From contig CM030832.1 of assembly GCA_018105865.1 (NCBI GenBank), positions 13,605,919 to 13,669,918 of the forward strand: 64,000 bases of DNA, in the 5' to 3' direction. The translations under genes and the position numbers were made by a program. Shown here piece by piece: positions 1 to 40,571 of this stretch. A model generated the notes under the pieces. The model was not told where the DNA came from. It did no database searches and worked only from the letters and a program-made list of their open reading frames with translations. The first letter of the stretch is position 1, and each line of letters begins with the position of its first letter. Source of the DNA: Metaphire vulgaris. Taxonomy: Eukaryota; Annelida; Clitellata; Crassiclitellata; Megascolecidae.

Positions 1-276
1 ACATAGAAGCCAACACCATCACATTAGTGGCTAATCTTTAAATAAGGCAAAGACAGTGGAGGTCTCCAAGACCAAGCTTTATTTGTCCCCATTGGTGGGG
101 GGGCGGGAGGTGGCTAGGCACATAATTCTCAAGCCCATTGGGAAATTGGAATTAAACATCTTTAAATCCTCAGAGAATTTGATATCATATGACACTAATA
201 GTATGAAAAATCGCCAAGAAAACAGAAGCTGTGCACTTTTTCCAGCATCACATTAGCATATATATATATATATATA

Positions 277-752
277 TCATATTAAAATCCTTATTCTGTA
301 TGTCTGTTACCTTCAAGCGTTCTGATTGGTTGACTATTGGTAGACGGTTTAGTCCTTACGTCGCGATGCGTTGGTGGGCGATGTTCGAAGACGACGTTGC
401 TATTGGTAACAATTGTTCGTAGTTTAGCACGGTTTAGTCGAGTCATTGCAGCGTCAGAGGGGTGGGCGTGCGACGACGTTGCTATTGGTAACAATTGTTC
501 GTAGCTTGAGGAAGTTGCCCAATTTTAACGTACATTTTAACGTACATTTTAACGTACACAAAAAATACGTGTGCAGCGTCACAAATGGTCACAGTTGCGT
601 GATTTTAACTTACATAGGCCTAATTATTACGTGGTGCAGAGCTTGGTTAGGTGGCGTATGTACAGTACATCATTGAAACGTTGTTCAGCATGAATTCAAT
701 GATTGGGTTTTAGTATTATCCTGCACTGCGAGCGAAGCGAGCATCTTTCTAG
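277..752. mobile_element. Helitron-like non-autonomous repeat, copy A
   Basis: This shares long stretches with 24235-24535, including CAAGCGTTCTGATTGGTTG, a GATGCGTTGGTGGGCG block and a 40-bp block ending GATTGGGTTTTAGTAT. It starts after a (TA)n run. It ends with GCGAGC-GAA-GCGAGC followed by CTAGT, which resembles Helitron 3' ends. Inside are a 32-bp direct duplication (391-422 and 473-504) and three copies of a 12-bp unit near 527-558. There is no coding capacity. The repeat relationship is seen directly; the Helitron class is inferred. Confidence 0.5.
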
Positions 753-753
753 T

Positions 754-806
<53 letters not shown>

Positions 807-859
807 TAGGTCTCTTTCTTGTCATTAACAGCCTTCAGGTGAAGACATTTTGGCAGACA

Positions 860-899
<40 letters not shown>

Positions 900-1318
900 T
901 TGATATACTTAGTGTTTTGCGTGGAGCAGAGTTGCTCCCAACCCCTTTGCTGAGCATATTTTCTCTGTGGGTGACATCTGTCAGGATGTCAGGATAGTGA
1001 ACAGAAGATTGAAAGGGATGTTTGGTTTGACCTCACCAGGACTTTGACCCAATTACTTATGCTATTGTTTTGGTTAGGCAGTCTGTGCAATGCTGTGCAT
1101 TGACATTATTGCCTCAATTATCCTGTCCATCTTTCTGTAATGCCTTATCTTATGAGTGCTTGTGCAACTCTATCGGCTGCCTTTTCCAATCTCCAGTGTA
1201 GTGCTTGTCATGTCATGTCACACACCATCATGACTATGACTATGCTGAGTCCTGTGCAGTATATACTGTGGGTTTTATAATGACACAACATTTCTCTTCG
1301 TTTTCTATGCAATGAAGA
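753..1318. other. Non-coding stretch with (TA)n runs
   Basis: There are TA runs at about 756-803 and 866-896, then unremarkable sequence. I looked for receptor L1-domain exons here and found none. Confidence 0.5.
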
Positions 1319-1461
1319 TGGGGGGGGCGGAAGATGGCAGAGTGAGTTGCGTGCTGGACCGTCAGGTGACGGAGCGGGTTCAAGCCCCGTTAGTGCCCCT
1401 AGTGGCTTTCACACAGGCTCTTAAAAAAGTCTGATGCTCTACCGACTGAGCTAACCGGGCC
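1319..1461. repeat. Composite of two tRNA-derived segments (SINE-like)
   Basis: On the plus strand, an A-box-like TGGCAGAGTGAG (about 1334-1345) and a B-box-like GGTTCAAGCCCC (about 1378-1389) with a pairable T-arm resemble a tRNA with a long variable arm. The acceptor arm does not pair. On the minus strand, from 1460 down to about 1421, the sequence matches the 5' half of a lysine tRNA (GCCCGG start, TAGCTCAGTCGGTAGAGCA) and stops just after a TTT anticodon-like triplet. Neither is a complete tRNA. This is most likely SINE debris. Confidence 0.55.
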
Positions 1462-2039
1462 TTCTAAGCCATTTTAAATCATGCTAAGTTTTTGCACCTT
1501 TCTTTCTTAGGCCACAATGGAATTCAAATTGCATTTAATTGAAGTTAGCCCAGTCCGTCCTCGCATTCTGTCTTCATTGAGCCTTTCATCATTTAGCGCT
1601 TACAAGTATCTCTGATGGGAAAAAAGTTAAGGTTCTTATTGTTTATATGAAATGTAAGTCTGACCATTCCATCAGCAACAGCATCTTTATTAATCTACAA
1701 TAACTTTCTGATTCTGAATGGAAATCAAGAGCATTCACATTTGCGTGGTCAGAGTCCTCAGTCACCTCACTGTTCCCATAGCTAATAGGCTCTATATCAG
1801 GGGTCTCAAACTCAAATTGCTCCGGGGGCCTCATGAAGACTTGCACAGTAACCCGAGGGCCGCAACGCCCGAATTCTGTTACAATAATAAAGTGTATAAA
1901 AATCAACGAAATATATAAGAACATGGTCATGGTATTTTACAAATATTATATATTTAATACATTAGAGCCATATTATTTAATTTGAAGGTAATTACCTTAT
2001 TAGGTTGCATATTTCAGTAAGTTTTTGTTCTGGCTACTT

Positions 2040-2661
2040 AGCTGGCATCATTTTGCATCAACAAGAGCCTCTATATTAGGTTCAAATTTACAAGAAGAAG
2101 CCAATCTTAGTGTTACTTGAAAATGTTCATCATTGAGTCGTGACCTGCAAACAGATTTGTTAGCCTTCATGGAAGATAAGAATTGCTAACATGCATATGT
2201 ACTTCCAAGCATTGCAAAAATCCTTGTAGCAATGGAGTAGCTTCTGAAACCTTTTTTGTGAAAGAAATGTGTAGCATTCTGGAATGCCTAGTGCCTACTT
2301 TGACATAATATATTATATTATGTTTGCTTCAATATGGTATCACACTGAAGTTGTACCAACACCATTTGCAATTCCTCTGCAACATTTTCAACTTCAACAG
2401 CAAATGGCATTGAAAATAGTTGAAATTGCGGCTCCAGTAACTTAAAGTCCTCAAATCTCAAATCGAACTGTTGTAATAAGTCAAACAACAAATTTGTAAC
2501 TCTTTCAAGCATTTATTTTTAACTTCTCCACGGTGCATTCTTTCATAGTATCGACGCATGCTACCGGTATACTCCTTCGGAACAGCTATTGTTTGTTGAG
2601 AAACGAGACATTTAATTTTATCGTTGACCTCGGACACAAAATATAACTCCTCCCATTTCAC
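2040..2661 (-). pseudogene. Decayed hAT transposase (zinc finger plus C-terminal dimerisation region)
   Basis: The N-terminal part (from 2661) reads as a BED-like finger segment around CLVSQQTIAVPKEY, as in GTF2IRD2/ZBED5-type hAT proteins. At about 2512 the frame shifts straight to a C-terminal segment with DFKLL, FQLFSMPF and ELQM(V)LVQLQC, typical of the same family. It is followed by the dimerisation region (MLGSTYAC, stop, QFLSSMKANKS, SRLNDEH). The catalytic core is absent, so this is an internally deleted, frameshifted, non-functional copy. Confidence 0.8.
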
Positions 2662-2910
2662 TTGAAAAACTCTCTTTTCTTCTCCGATTTTCTTTTTTTC
2701 GAAGCAGAAGACATTTATAAGGGCTTTTTATTTGTAGTACAAAAATGTCACTAAATCGACTTTTTACTCTACATTAAACAAAGCAAACAAAGCGATCGCC
2801 TCCGCTAAAGAACCGGAAATACGTGTAGAATCACTAGATTTGAAAGGCTACAAATAATTATGTAGGCTCCCTACTGTAAGCAAGAATTTATAATAGTTAA
2901 GATGGCATGA

Positions 2911-3708
2911 CATAGATGTGATAACAACAAAAGCAGACCACCTACAAATACTAACCAATGAAATAAGCAAGGCCGGAGAAGAAGTGGGGCTAAAAATAAA
3001 TATACAGAAAACTAAAGCAATGGTCACGGGGAACAAGAAGGGGAAAGTTAATTTAAAACTAAAGGAGGAAGTAATAGAACAAGTACCAAAATTCGTATAC
3101 CTAGGATCAGTACTGACAGAAGATGGCCTAAGTGAAGAAGACATAATAAGGAGAATTGGACTAGCAAGTGCAGCATTTGGAAAACTTCAGAAGATATGGA
3201 AAGACAAGCAAATATCACTGAAAACAAAACTAAAGCTATATAATACACTGATCAAACCAATACTATTATATGGATCAGAATGCTGGACCATAAAGAAGAA
3301 AGACGAAAGAAGATTAATGACTGCAGAAATGAACTGGTTAAGAGGAATAGCAGGAGTCAGCAGAAGTCAAAGAATAAGAAATGAAACGATCAGAGAAAAG
3401 ACAGTGCAAAAAGAAACGATACTCGAATCAATACAGAAACGAAGACTGAAATGGTTTGGTCATGTTGAAAGAATGAAGGAAGAAAGACTACCAAAGAAAG
3501 CACTATACAACTATGTTGAAGGGAAAAGAAGAAAAGGAAGACCAAGAAAAAACATGGATAGAAAACTTAAAGAGGATGCAGGAGAAATGCAAATGAACTT
3601 CATCCAATTGACCAGAGCAGCAAGAGACAGACAGAAGTGGAAGGAACTCGTTCAGACCCATCGTCCAACCCAATAGGGAAAGACGGAAGGAAAGAAAGAA
3701 GAAAGAAG
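2911..3708 (+). mobile_element. 5'-truncated LINE with reverse-transcriptase C-terminus
   Basis: An open frame of about 250 codons (2918-3676) encodes the C-terminal part of a non-LTR reverse transcriptase. Motifs include YLGSVLTEDG, LLYGSECWT, RRLKWFGHVERM and KGRPRKNMDRKLKED, and it ends in an A/G-rich tail. A 12-bp duplication AAGATGGCATGA flanks it (2899-2910 and 3709-3720), as expected from target-primed insertion. The catalytic FADD region is missing through 5' truncation. The clade looks RTE- or I-like, but this is not resolved. A diverged copy lies at 10850-11640. Confidence 0.88.
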
Positions 3709-3823
3709 AAGATGGCATGAACGGTAGAAGGCGTTGAGAGAAATATATACAAATTACAGATGGCAAATTTTAAATGTTTAAAATCCCAAAATGCTTCGCG
3801 GGCCGCATAAAATGGCCTGGCGG

Positions 3824-4470
3824 CAGGCCCGCCGAGAGAAATTCCGGGCCCCTGTGCAGAATGGCCGGCGGGCCCCGAAAAAATTTCTGACTACCCATTT
3901 TTGCTTGTCATTGGTTTAACCCGAATTAACCAACACGATGTCATGTTGCAACTCTCGAAAACTAGTGAGGACCTTTTTTCTTGTCACTCTTTTTCACACT
4001 CAGTAGCGTCATTTCACACTTTTCTTCGGGGCGAGATAATTTTTTGATAAAATTTGGCAAAATTTTGGCATATTATGGGCAAACTTTGAGCAATTATAGG
4101 CAAATTTTGGGCAATTTTTGGACCAATTTTGTCAAATTTGAAAATTTGTGACATTTTTTGGCAAGTTTTGGACAATTTTGGCGATTTCTTGCACACATTT
4201 ACAGTATTTATTTACTTAATACATTATTTCTCCATTTTCCTTGGGGAGCCCGCCTGCCCCTCTCCCAAATGACGCCCCTGTTCACACTGTTCATTTTTAT
4301 GCTTTTGATGTCCTCAGGTCCGGGCCCCCCTTTACTCGCCGGGCCCCCTTTCTTTAGCGTTATTATTGGTTTTATTGTTAATTATGCATATTCATCATCG
4401 TCCCGGGCCCCCTCCAGATCGCCGGGCCCCTGTGCATTTGCCCCCCTGCCCCCCGCTCTCGGAGGCCCTG
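3824..4470. mobile_element. hAT-type MITE nested in the larger hAT
   Basis: The ends are CAGGCCCGCCGAGAG and the inverse of CAGGGCCTCCGAGAG. It is flanked by a perfect 8-bp duplication CCTGGCGG (3816-3823 and 4471-4478). It is 647 bp with no coding capacity and contains the TTTTTGCTTGTCA motif shared with other MITEs in the window (3898-3910). Confidence 0.88.
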
Positions 4471-4552
4471 CCTGGCGGGCCGCATGTTTGAGACCCCTGC
4501 TCTATATCCTCCAATTAATTAATTATCACTGTATGGATCTATGTCATTATTA

Positions 4553-4805
4553 AGGTTGTTAGCAGTTAACCAGTCCTAAGAGCAGGGACTGGTCCTTTAA
4601 CCTTGACTGGATAACTGTAATTTCAATTCAGCCTATAAACGAGCACCAGCAACATCAAAGCACTTTGATGTAGGCAGCACAAGAAGCCGCTAGTGTAGAG
4701 TTACTAGAGTTGTAGGCCTACTTCAAGGCTAGTCATGGGAAAGACAATTGGCTGCTGCTAACGACCAGTTAACCGGTCCTTTAAAACCAGAGGTTTTAAC
4801 AACCT
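4553..4805. mobile_element. Small inverted-repeat element with TA flanks
   Basis: AGGTTGTTA near the left end and TAACAACCT at the right are inverted. Inner blocks AGTTAACCAGTCC and GGACCGGTTAACTGGTC (as its inverse) also pair. TA flanks both ends (4551-4552 and 4806-4807), compatible with a mariner-like duplication. The superfamily is uncertain. Confidence 0.5.
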
Positions 4806-4807
4806 TA

Positions 4808-5474
4808 GTAATTATCAACTAAATACTCGTTGGATAAATGTAAATCCGGTAAAACTTCGGTTATAAAGTACCTTTTTCAGTTATAAAGTACCTTTTACAA
4901 AAAGCCCATCATTAGCTTATGTTTAGTTTACGCTTACTTTTGCAATCCACGACTCCCCCAAAAAGGCGACAAGATGCATATGGTAATAGTCATTATGACC
5001 GCATAACCATAATGAAATTGTGCATGGGCATTTGCCACATGTCAGAACTCATCATATTAATTACTTAGGCGAGACAGAATAGGTGCTTAGCATGTGTAGC
5101 GTTCTATGATGAACTTGATAATGGAGTATGAGATCACTCGTAAGTTGCGTCTCGTCTCGTCCTATCAAACGGAATACGAGGTCTCTTGTACGTTGTGTTC
5201 AAAGTGTTAAGCTACCATGGATTAGTATCTGTTTAAAAAAAATGTTCAACTAATTTTGTTGTATTTCTCTAGATTATATATTATCACAAGGCGTCACTAC
5301 ACCGAGCTTAAAACAAGTTAGCGTGGAATTAGAATGACTGTATGAAACATTTTATTGATTGCAAGATATTTATTAATTGGTTGCAGAGCTGATTTGTGAA
5401 GCCTTATGTGACATTACTTTGTGTTGGTTAGTTTTATTTTGTCAAGTTTTTTAATGATGATGATTTCTTTGCAG
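4808..5474. other. Intron sequence upstream of the first visible receptor exon
   Basis: No coding exon or repeat is recognised here. It ends in a polypyrimidine tract and TTTGCAG acceptor at 5474. Confidence 0.6.
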
Positions 5475-35491
<30,017 letters not shown>

Positions 35492-35684
35492 CACTAGCTA
35501 AGCACGTTGTTATTATGTACTGATATGTGTTGTCAGACAGTTGTTTCTGTGCAAATTCTAGCCAGCATTAATTGGAAATTCCTAGTATTGAGTCGCCAAA
35601 TTAATTTGTGTTGAGCAAAACTGTTTTATATAGTTGTTTGTATTATATATATATTGTACTGTATTCAAAACTGGTCTCCTGGGT

Positions 35685-36072
35685 TTTAAAATACTGCAGT
35701 CTGGCCAACCTCAATATTTAAAATCTATGCTAAACCACCTGAATCATTGTCATTCAACAAGGTTTGCTGATTCACTGTTAAATGTCCCGAGAACCAACAC
35801 TGAAATTGGTAAGAGAGCTTTTTCTATTTCTAGGCCTAAAATCTGGAACTCTCTCCCTCTGGTTGTCAGATCTTCCAATAAACTGAGTATTTCCAGATCT
35901 AAGCTTAAAACACATCTCTTCCAAATAGCTTTACCTCCATAGTCTGTCTTGCTGTTACCCTCTGACTGATCTCTGGAATGACCTGGTCTTTTGCGGATAG
36001 ATTTGAAGTACCATCAATTGATACCCTTGGGTATTAGAAATGGTGCTATAGAAGTGCATAATTATTATTATA
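35685..36072 (+). mobile_element. LINE 3' fragment (CR1/L2-like)
   Basis: The frame to 35942 reads HSTRFADSLLNVPRTNTEIG and then KRAFSISRPKIWNSLPL, the conserved C-terminal end of CR1/L2-type reverse transcriptases. A 3' tail GGTGCTATAGAAGTGCATAA plus ATT repeats follows. It starts about 190 bp after the receptor stop, so it may be transcribed within the 3' UTR. Confidence 0.8.
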
Positions 36073-37135
36073 AAATTATGTGTATATAGCAAAAGACAGA
36101 GAACTTTGGTGAGATGTCATGGAGAAGTTGATAGCTGGACACAGCTGGAGGACAAAGACCTGACCTGATATATGTGTTGGTGAACTAGTTAATTGAGCTG
36201 CTTATTTTTGCTAAAAATCATAGTTTGGCCTTCCTTCTTGTGATTTTCTACGGCCTTTTAAGGTGTCAGTGCACTGCGCAGTTTATATAATTAAAGCTAT
36301 GAAATTCCATATGCGTCATTCTGGTAGGGGCAGTCATCTTTGTGTTCTGAATCTATCTGTGTGTCTATAGTTTTTGTGACTGAGATTGCATCAGTTGAAC
36401 CAGTTTAATGTGATGATGCTGTTGTGATTTTCTATTCATGCTTTGAGGCGGGCACTAATCACCAGTTTAAGGTTAGGAGTGATGCAAGGGGCTTAGGCCA
36501 TTAATCTAGAGTACCGGTAGTTTGCCATTGCTTTCTCCAAACATGTATTTACATTTGCTACTGATTTATCTTTGCCTCAGTGGCGAACGGCAGAGTTGGC
36601 CACTGGCACGATGACAATAGCCCAGGATGGCCGAATATCATTCTTCACTCAGATATGCCTAACTTGGTGCTACAGTGAAAATATTGGTTGCAAAAACCAA
36701 ATAGTGTGCATGTTGTCTTTTGGATACACTGTGTCAAACTATCTTACGATCGGTTGATACAAATGATACTCTTTATGAAACACAATGTGGTTTTGTTATT
36801 ATTGTTAAAGTTGATACATCGAGGCATGCATATTTATTTACTAATTTATGGAATAACCTATATCCCAGTTGATTTTGGAAATATTGGAATTAATTTAGAA
36901 CTATTTAAAAAACAATTGCTGCTTACTTCCAACTTTGATAATGCTTTGAGGCCTTATTCTTGAGCTTTTAACACTTTTTAAGACTTTTCAGCCACTCATG
37001 AATTTAATATAGGATTTTAAATTTCATGATATTGGTGCAGCCTGTTGAGCTATGTAATATTATTTGATTTCCTTTTTGTGAATCTAGTTTTAGTGAAAGA
37101 TGCTTTTGTAAAGTTAGTTTGACTGTATCTTTTAA

Positions 37136-37441
37136 CCCTTTTCCGGCAGAATTGATTTTTTGAAAACTCTCCAGACACGGAATTTGGGGAGGGGAGGGGG
37201 GTTTGGGCTAAAGCTTGTGCTGTGTTTGTTATTGTCTCATACTATTTTCATGTGATTTAGTTTCACTGAGTTGCTTAGTCATCGACTGTTAGCCCAGCGT
37301 ATCTTGAGATCCGCGATATATGATTGAAAACTGAAAATAATTTATTGGACATAAATAGGGGCTTTCCCGGGTTATCCCGAGCTCTGCTGTTTGAGATTGG
37401 TTTCCACTGCCCAAGTTATCCTGGGTCATGCCGTAAAGGGG
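37136..37441. mobile_element. piggyBac-like MITE
   Basis: TTAA (37132-37135) precedes CCCTTTTCCGGCA. The right end is the inverse of CCCCTTTACGGCA, followed by TTAC, one base from TTAA. It has no coding capacity. Confidence 0.65.
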
Positions 37442-38876
37442 TTACGTGTAAAATCTGTTTGACTTGCATAAATTTAGCTCAACTTAATGTATAAGTTAAT
37501 GTGACTGTTTTCGTTGTTATTATGCTGAATTATGATCATGTAAACTTTGAACTTTTATATTTTGCTACTGTGCTGTTGCTGTGTTATTATGATATGCTAG
37601 AGTTCTGTGTTACCGGTACTAGCAGCGTTTTACTGTTTGAGCAGAAATTTGTGTTGGTTTCCTGCAGTTCTCGTCTGAAACTGAATCTGAAGTTTATTTC
37701 AACTCAAAGATAATCATAAATCGTTAATTTAACCATTTAACCAATACAAATTCTATATGGCATGTTCCCAGCAGGTTTAAAAATGCAGGCACATGGGAGT
37801 TTCATTGGAAATAGCAGAAATTTGATATTTGCATATTTGTATTACCTGTATATTAAAGCTACATGTTGAATTTAGGCCAGTGATCTGCAAACCTTGATAT
37901 CAGTGGAGGGGAATTCCAAGATGTCAGAGTAATGCCTCATAATTCATATTGAATTACTTATTTGAGACAAGATCAACAGAACATCCATTAATTATTATTC
38001 CAGTCTGTGAAACGAGTTAAGCACATAAGTGCATAATTGCCTAACATACTTTATTTCTTGAATAGTTTATACTGATGCAGTGGCAAGTGAAAGGAAATTG
38101 CTACAAATTTTTGCCTGTTGTGGAAAGGTTTGCAGATTGATGATATAGACAGTTGTCATGTTTACCTGACAATGTAGTTAGACTTTATGATTGTTTTTGT
38201 ATTTTGTCAAATAAACTATGTGCCTTCTATGTAAAATTATAATTGCACAGCGTGCTTTATGCAATGAATGCTGCGTGCAGAGAATACGCTTGATACCTAA
38301 TACAAGACCAGCAAGTCGCTTTTAGAATTAATTTGATCATTATTTGTGCTTCTGCTTTCACTTGTTCTTGCTGAAAATATTGTGCACAATCCATTTAAAT
38401 GGATTGTTTATGTGTTTTTTTATTGAAATGACTTGTCACATTCCCTGTGAAAATTATTGCTGATTTAATCAAGTTGTGTACAAAAATTATATTACTGGCA
38501 GTGTCGTAGCCAGGGTTCTGGAATAGGGAGGCACGTTGACGTTTTGGAGTAAAAAAGTCCCCAACATGCAGAATAAGCCCCTCAAGGAGTCCTTCACACA
38601 TTCATATAATTACTTAATCTTCAATCATGCTACCTACTCCCACCCCACCCACATTTCTCAATGGTTTTGGTCCGATTCCACAACCGACTGGTCTGAACCA
38701 GAATAGGGCCCCCCAAATGATAACTGGGGTGGTGTCATAATTACCGTATTTCACTCTTACCAGCATGCATCTGTGTACGACATGTGCTGACATATACAGT
38801 AATGATAACTGTATATTGTATGTAACATGTTGTATAGCTGAAACGGATGTCTTTTATTTAAAAATTGTATAATGCA

Positions 38877-39116
38877 CAGAGGCGGATCTAGGATATTCGG
38901 CGCACGGGGACAAAGTGTACGTTGGTGCCCCTAACAGCTGACAAGCAAAAAAGGTCGTCACATCGTTTTCGGTGCCCCTCTTCATATAATGCTGACAAGC
39001 AAAAAAAGGTCGTCACACGTGTTTCTTCTTCTTTATTGTGTATTTCACTTGCCCAAATATCCGATTTTGGCGCCCGGGGACATGTGTACCCCCTGCCCCT
39101 CCTAGATTCGCCTCTG
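38877..39116. mobile_element. hAT-type MITE with perfect TSD
   Basis: The ends CAGAGGCGGATCTAGGA and TCCTAGATTCGCCTCTG are inverted with one mismatch. The 8-bp duplication ATAATGCA is perfect (38869-38876 and 39117-39124). It contains two copies of TGACAAGCAAAAAAGGTC (38939 and 38993). Confidence 0.93.
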
Positions 39117-39173
39117 ATAATGCATGTGTTGTATGCATAGTAAACAAAAACAAACTTGAACAGATATGCATTA

Positions 39174-39771
39174 GGGACTGTCCATTAATTGCGTCAACAA
39201 AATAGGGGAGGGTTTGAAACGGTTTGACACTTGTTGACATAGGGAGGGGTCACGCTAAATTGATGTCAACAATTTCATTTATTCCAATGAATTTAATAAA
39301 TCAAAGAACTAATTTCCATTATTCTATTCATTAGCGTCGCCACGGGGGGCAAATGGGGGCAACTGCCCCAGACCACCTACCAGATTCGCGCAAATTCGGT
39401 GAGAAAGTTTTTGTGGGGGTAGGGGTGGGTAAGGAATCTGACACGCCAGACCTTTTTGCGCCCCAACCAAAAATTCCTGGCGACGCCACTGATTCTATTT
39501 TAGCATAAAAGTCAGCCGTATAAAATATTTTTAGCTTATATTGGAGGGGTTCGCAGTTTTTGACATAATTTCATTAGGGGGTCACTGAAAGTTTGACAGT
39601 TGCTGACAAAGGGGGCAGCTATAAATTGGCTAAAATTATTTTGACGGAAGGGTAGAGGTCAAAGTTTTTGATATAATTTTAGGGGTCACCGAAAGTTTGA
39701 CAATTGTCTACAAGGGGGAGTTGGGTCAAAAATTGCCAAAAAAATTGTTGACGTAAGTAATGGACATCCCC
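39174..39771. mobile_element. Harbinger-like MITE with TTA flanks
   Basis: GGGACTGTCCATTAATTGCG at the left and, inverted at the right, GGGGATGTCCATTACTTACG, both followed by TCAACAA, give long inverted ends flanked by TTA on each side. This fits a PIF/Harbinger duplication. A 163-bp hAT-type MITE is nested in it. Confidence 0.72.
39329..39491. mobile_element. hAT-type MITE nested in the TTA-flanked MITE
   Basis: The ends CATTAGCGTCGCCA and TGGCGACGCCACTG are inverted with two mismatches. The duplication ATTCTATT is perfect (39321-39328 and 39492-39499). Confidence 0.85.
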
Positions 39772-40085
39772 TTACAGAACTAACGTGAATCGGTCGTTGG
39801 TCCCAGCGTTTGCAATGACCTGCTCTAAGCTCGGGTTTAACCTGATTTTTTGGGTTTTGCAATTGAAATTTCTATTAGCCCTCCCGGCCCATCGAATGCC
39901 TCGACAACTACGGTGTAATTTGTTATAGCATCTGCACGAGTTTAGATGAGCCTTCAACCTGGGTTCTATCTTCGGGTGAGTCGGGTAGGTACTCGTGCGT
40001 CCATCGGTACTGAGTGAGTCTGCCTTAATAAGGTCTGACTAAAGCTTTAGGCTGATGATTAGTGCATTATTATGAAAGTGCTACC

Positions 40086-40250
40086 CAGAGCCGGCGCGTG
40101 GGGCCTGCAAGGCCTGCGGTCGCAGGGGCCCGGCGGCCTGGGATATTTAAGGGGGCTCCCGAAGAGGGGTTGCAGACCTTTTTTGCTTGTCATAAATCGC
40201 GCTGCTCGTAAAAAGTTGCAGAGGCCCCCAAAAGTCATGCGCCGGCTCTG
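40086..40250. mobile_element. hAT-type MITE with perfect TIR and TSD
   Basis: CAGAGCCGGCGC and GCGCCGGCTCTG are perfect inverses. GTGCTACC flanks both sides (40078-40085 and 40251-40258). It is 165 bp and includes the inverse of TGACAAGCAAAAAAGGTC at 40175-40192. Confidence 0.93.
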
Positions 40251-40417
40251 GTGCTACCGAATAGCATTAAAGGTCGTGTGTAAATAGAAGTAGAACCAAT
40301 GAAGGACAGGCTTGCTTGTCCTGTACTGTAAGTGGTGAAGCAAACAAACACGGGCCATTGTAAATAACGATAATTAAGCTTGACCTGTTCTTATTTTTCA
40401 GTTAAAACCGCAGCAAA

Positions 40418-40571
40418 AGTTTTAGTTAAACTATTTAGTTATTAACTAAAATTTTTCAGTTAAACTAGCATTTTAATCAAACTATTTATGTTTAATTAAA
40501 CTATGAAGATAACTAAAAAATAGTTAGACTTTTAGTTAGTAACTAATTAGTTAACTAGTTGCCCATCACTG
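40418..40571. mobile_element. Truncated second copy of the 7854-8702 hAT MITE
   Basis: It is almost collinear with 8548-8702, including TTAGTTAACTAGTTGCCCAT and the CACTG end. The left part is missing. Confidence 0.85.

Larger units (their letters stand above)
1798..4499. mobile_element. hAT transposon with TIRs and 8-bp TSD, host of two later insertions
   Basis: The ends are CAGGGGTCTCAAAC and GTTTGAGACCCCTG, a perfect 14-bp inverted repeat. The element is flanked by identical 8-bp duplications CTCTATAT (1790-1797 and 4500-4507), the hAT signature. It carries a decayed, internally deleted transposase on the minus strand. It was later hit by a LINE (2911-3708) and by a smaller hAT-type MITE (3824-4470), each with its own target duplication. 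Removing those two leaves an element of about 1.2 kb. Confidence 0.92.
35492..38215 (+). other. Candidate Egfr 3' UTR and flank
   Basis: No other gene is seen between the stop codon and an AATAAA at 38210-38215, which could end the transcript. The UTR end is a guess. The stretch holds a LINE fragment and a piggyBac-like MITE, listed separately. 36073-37131 and 37445-38209 hold nothing else recognisable. Confidence 0.3.

Noticed and set aside
1421..1460. Lysine tRNA gene on the minus strand
   Set aside because: Only the 5' half is present. There is no T-arm or acceptor 3' strand.
2918..3676. Host gene with a 252-codon frame
   Set aside because: It is a LINE reverse-transcriptase C-terminus bounded by target-site duplications.
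1..5474. Possible upstream exons for the receptor signal peptide and L1 domain
   Set aside because: I looked for L1 motifs with flanking AG/GT and saw none. The 5' exons are presumed to lie before the window.
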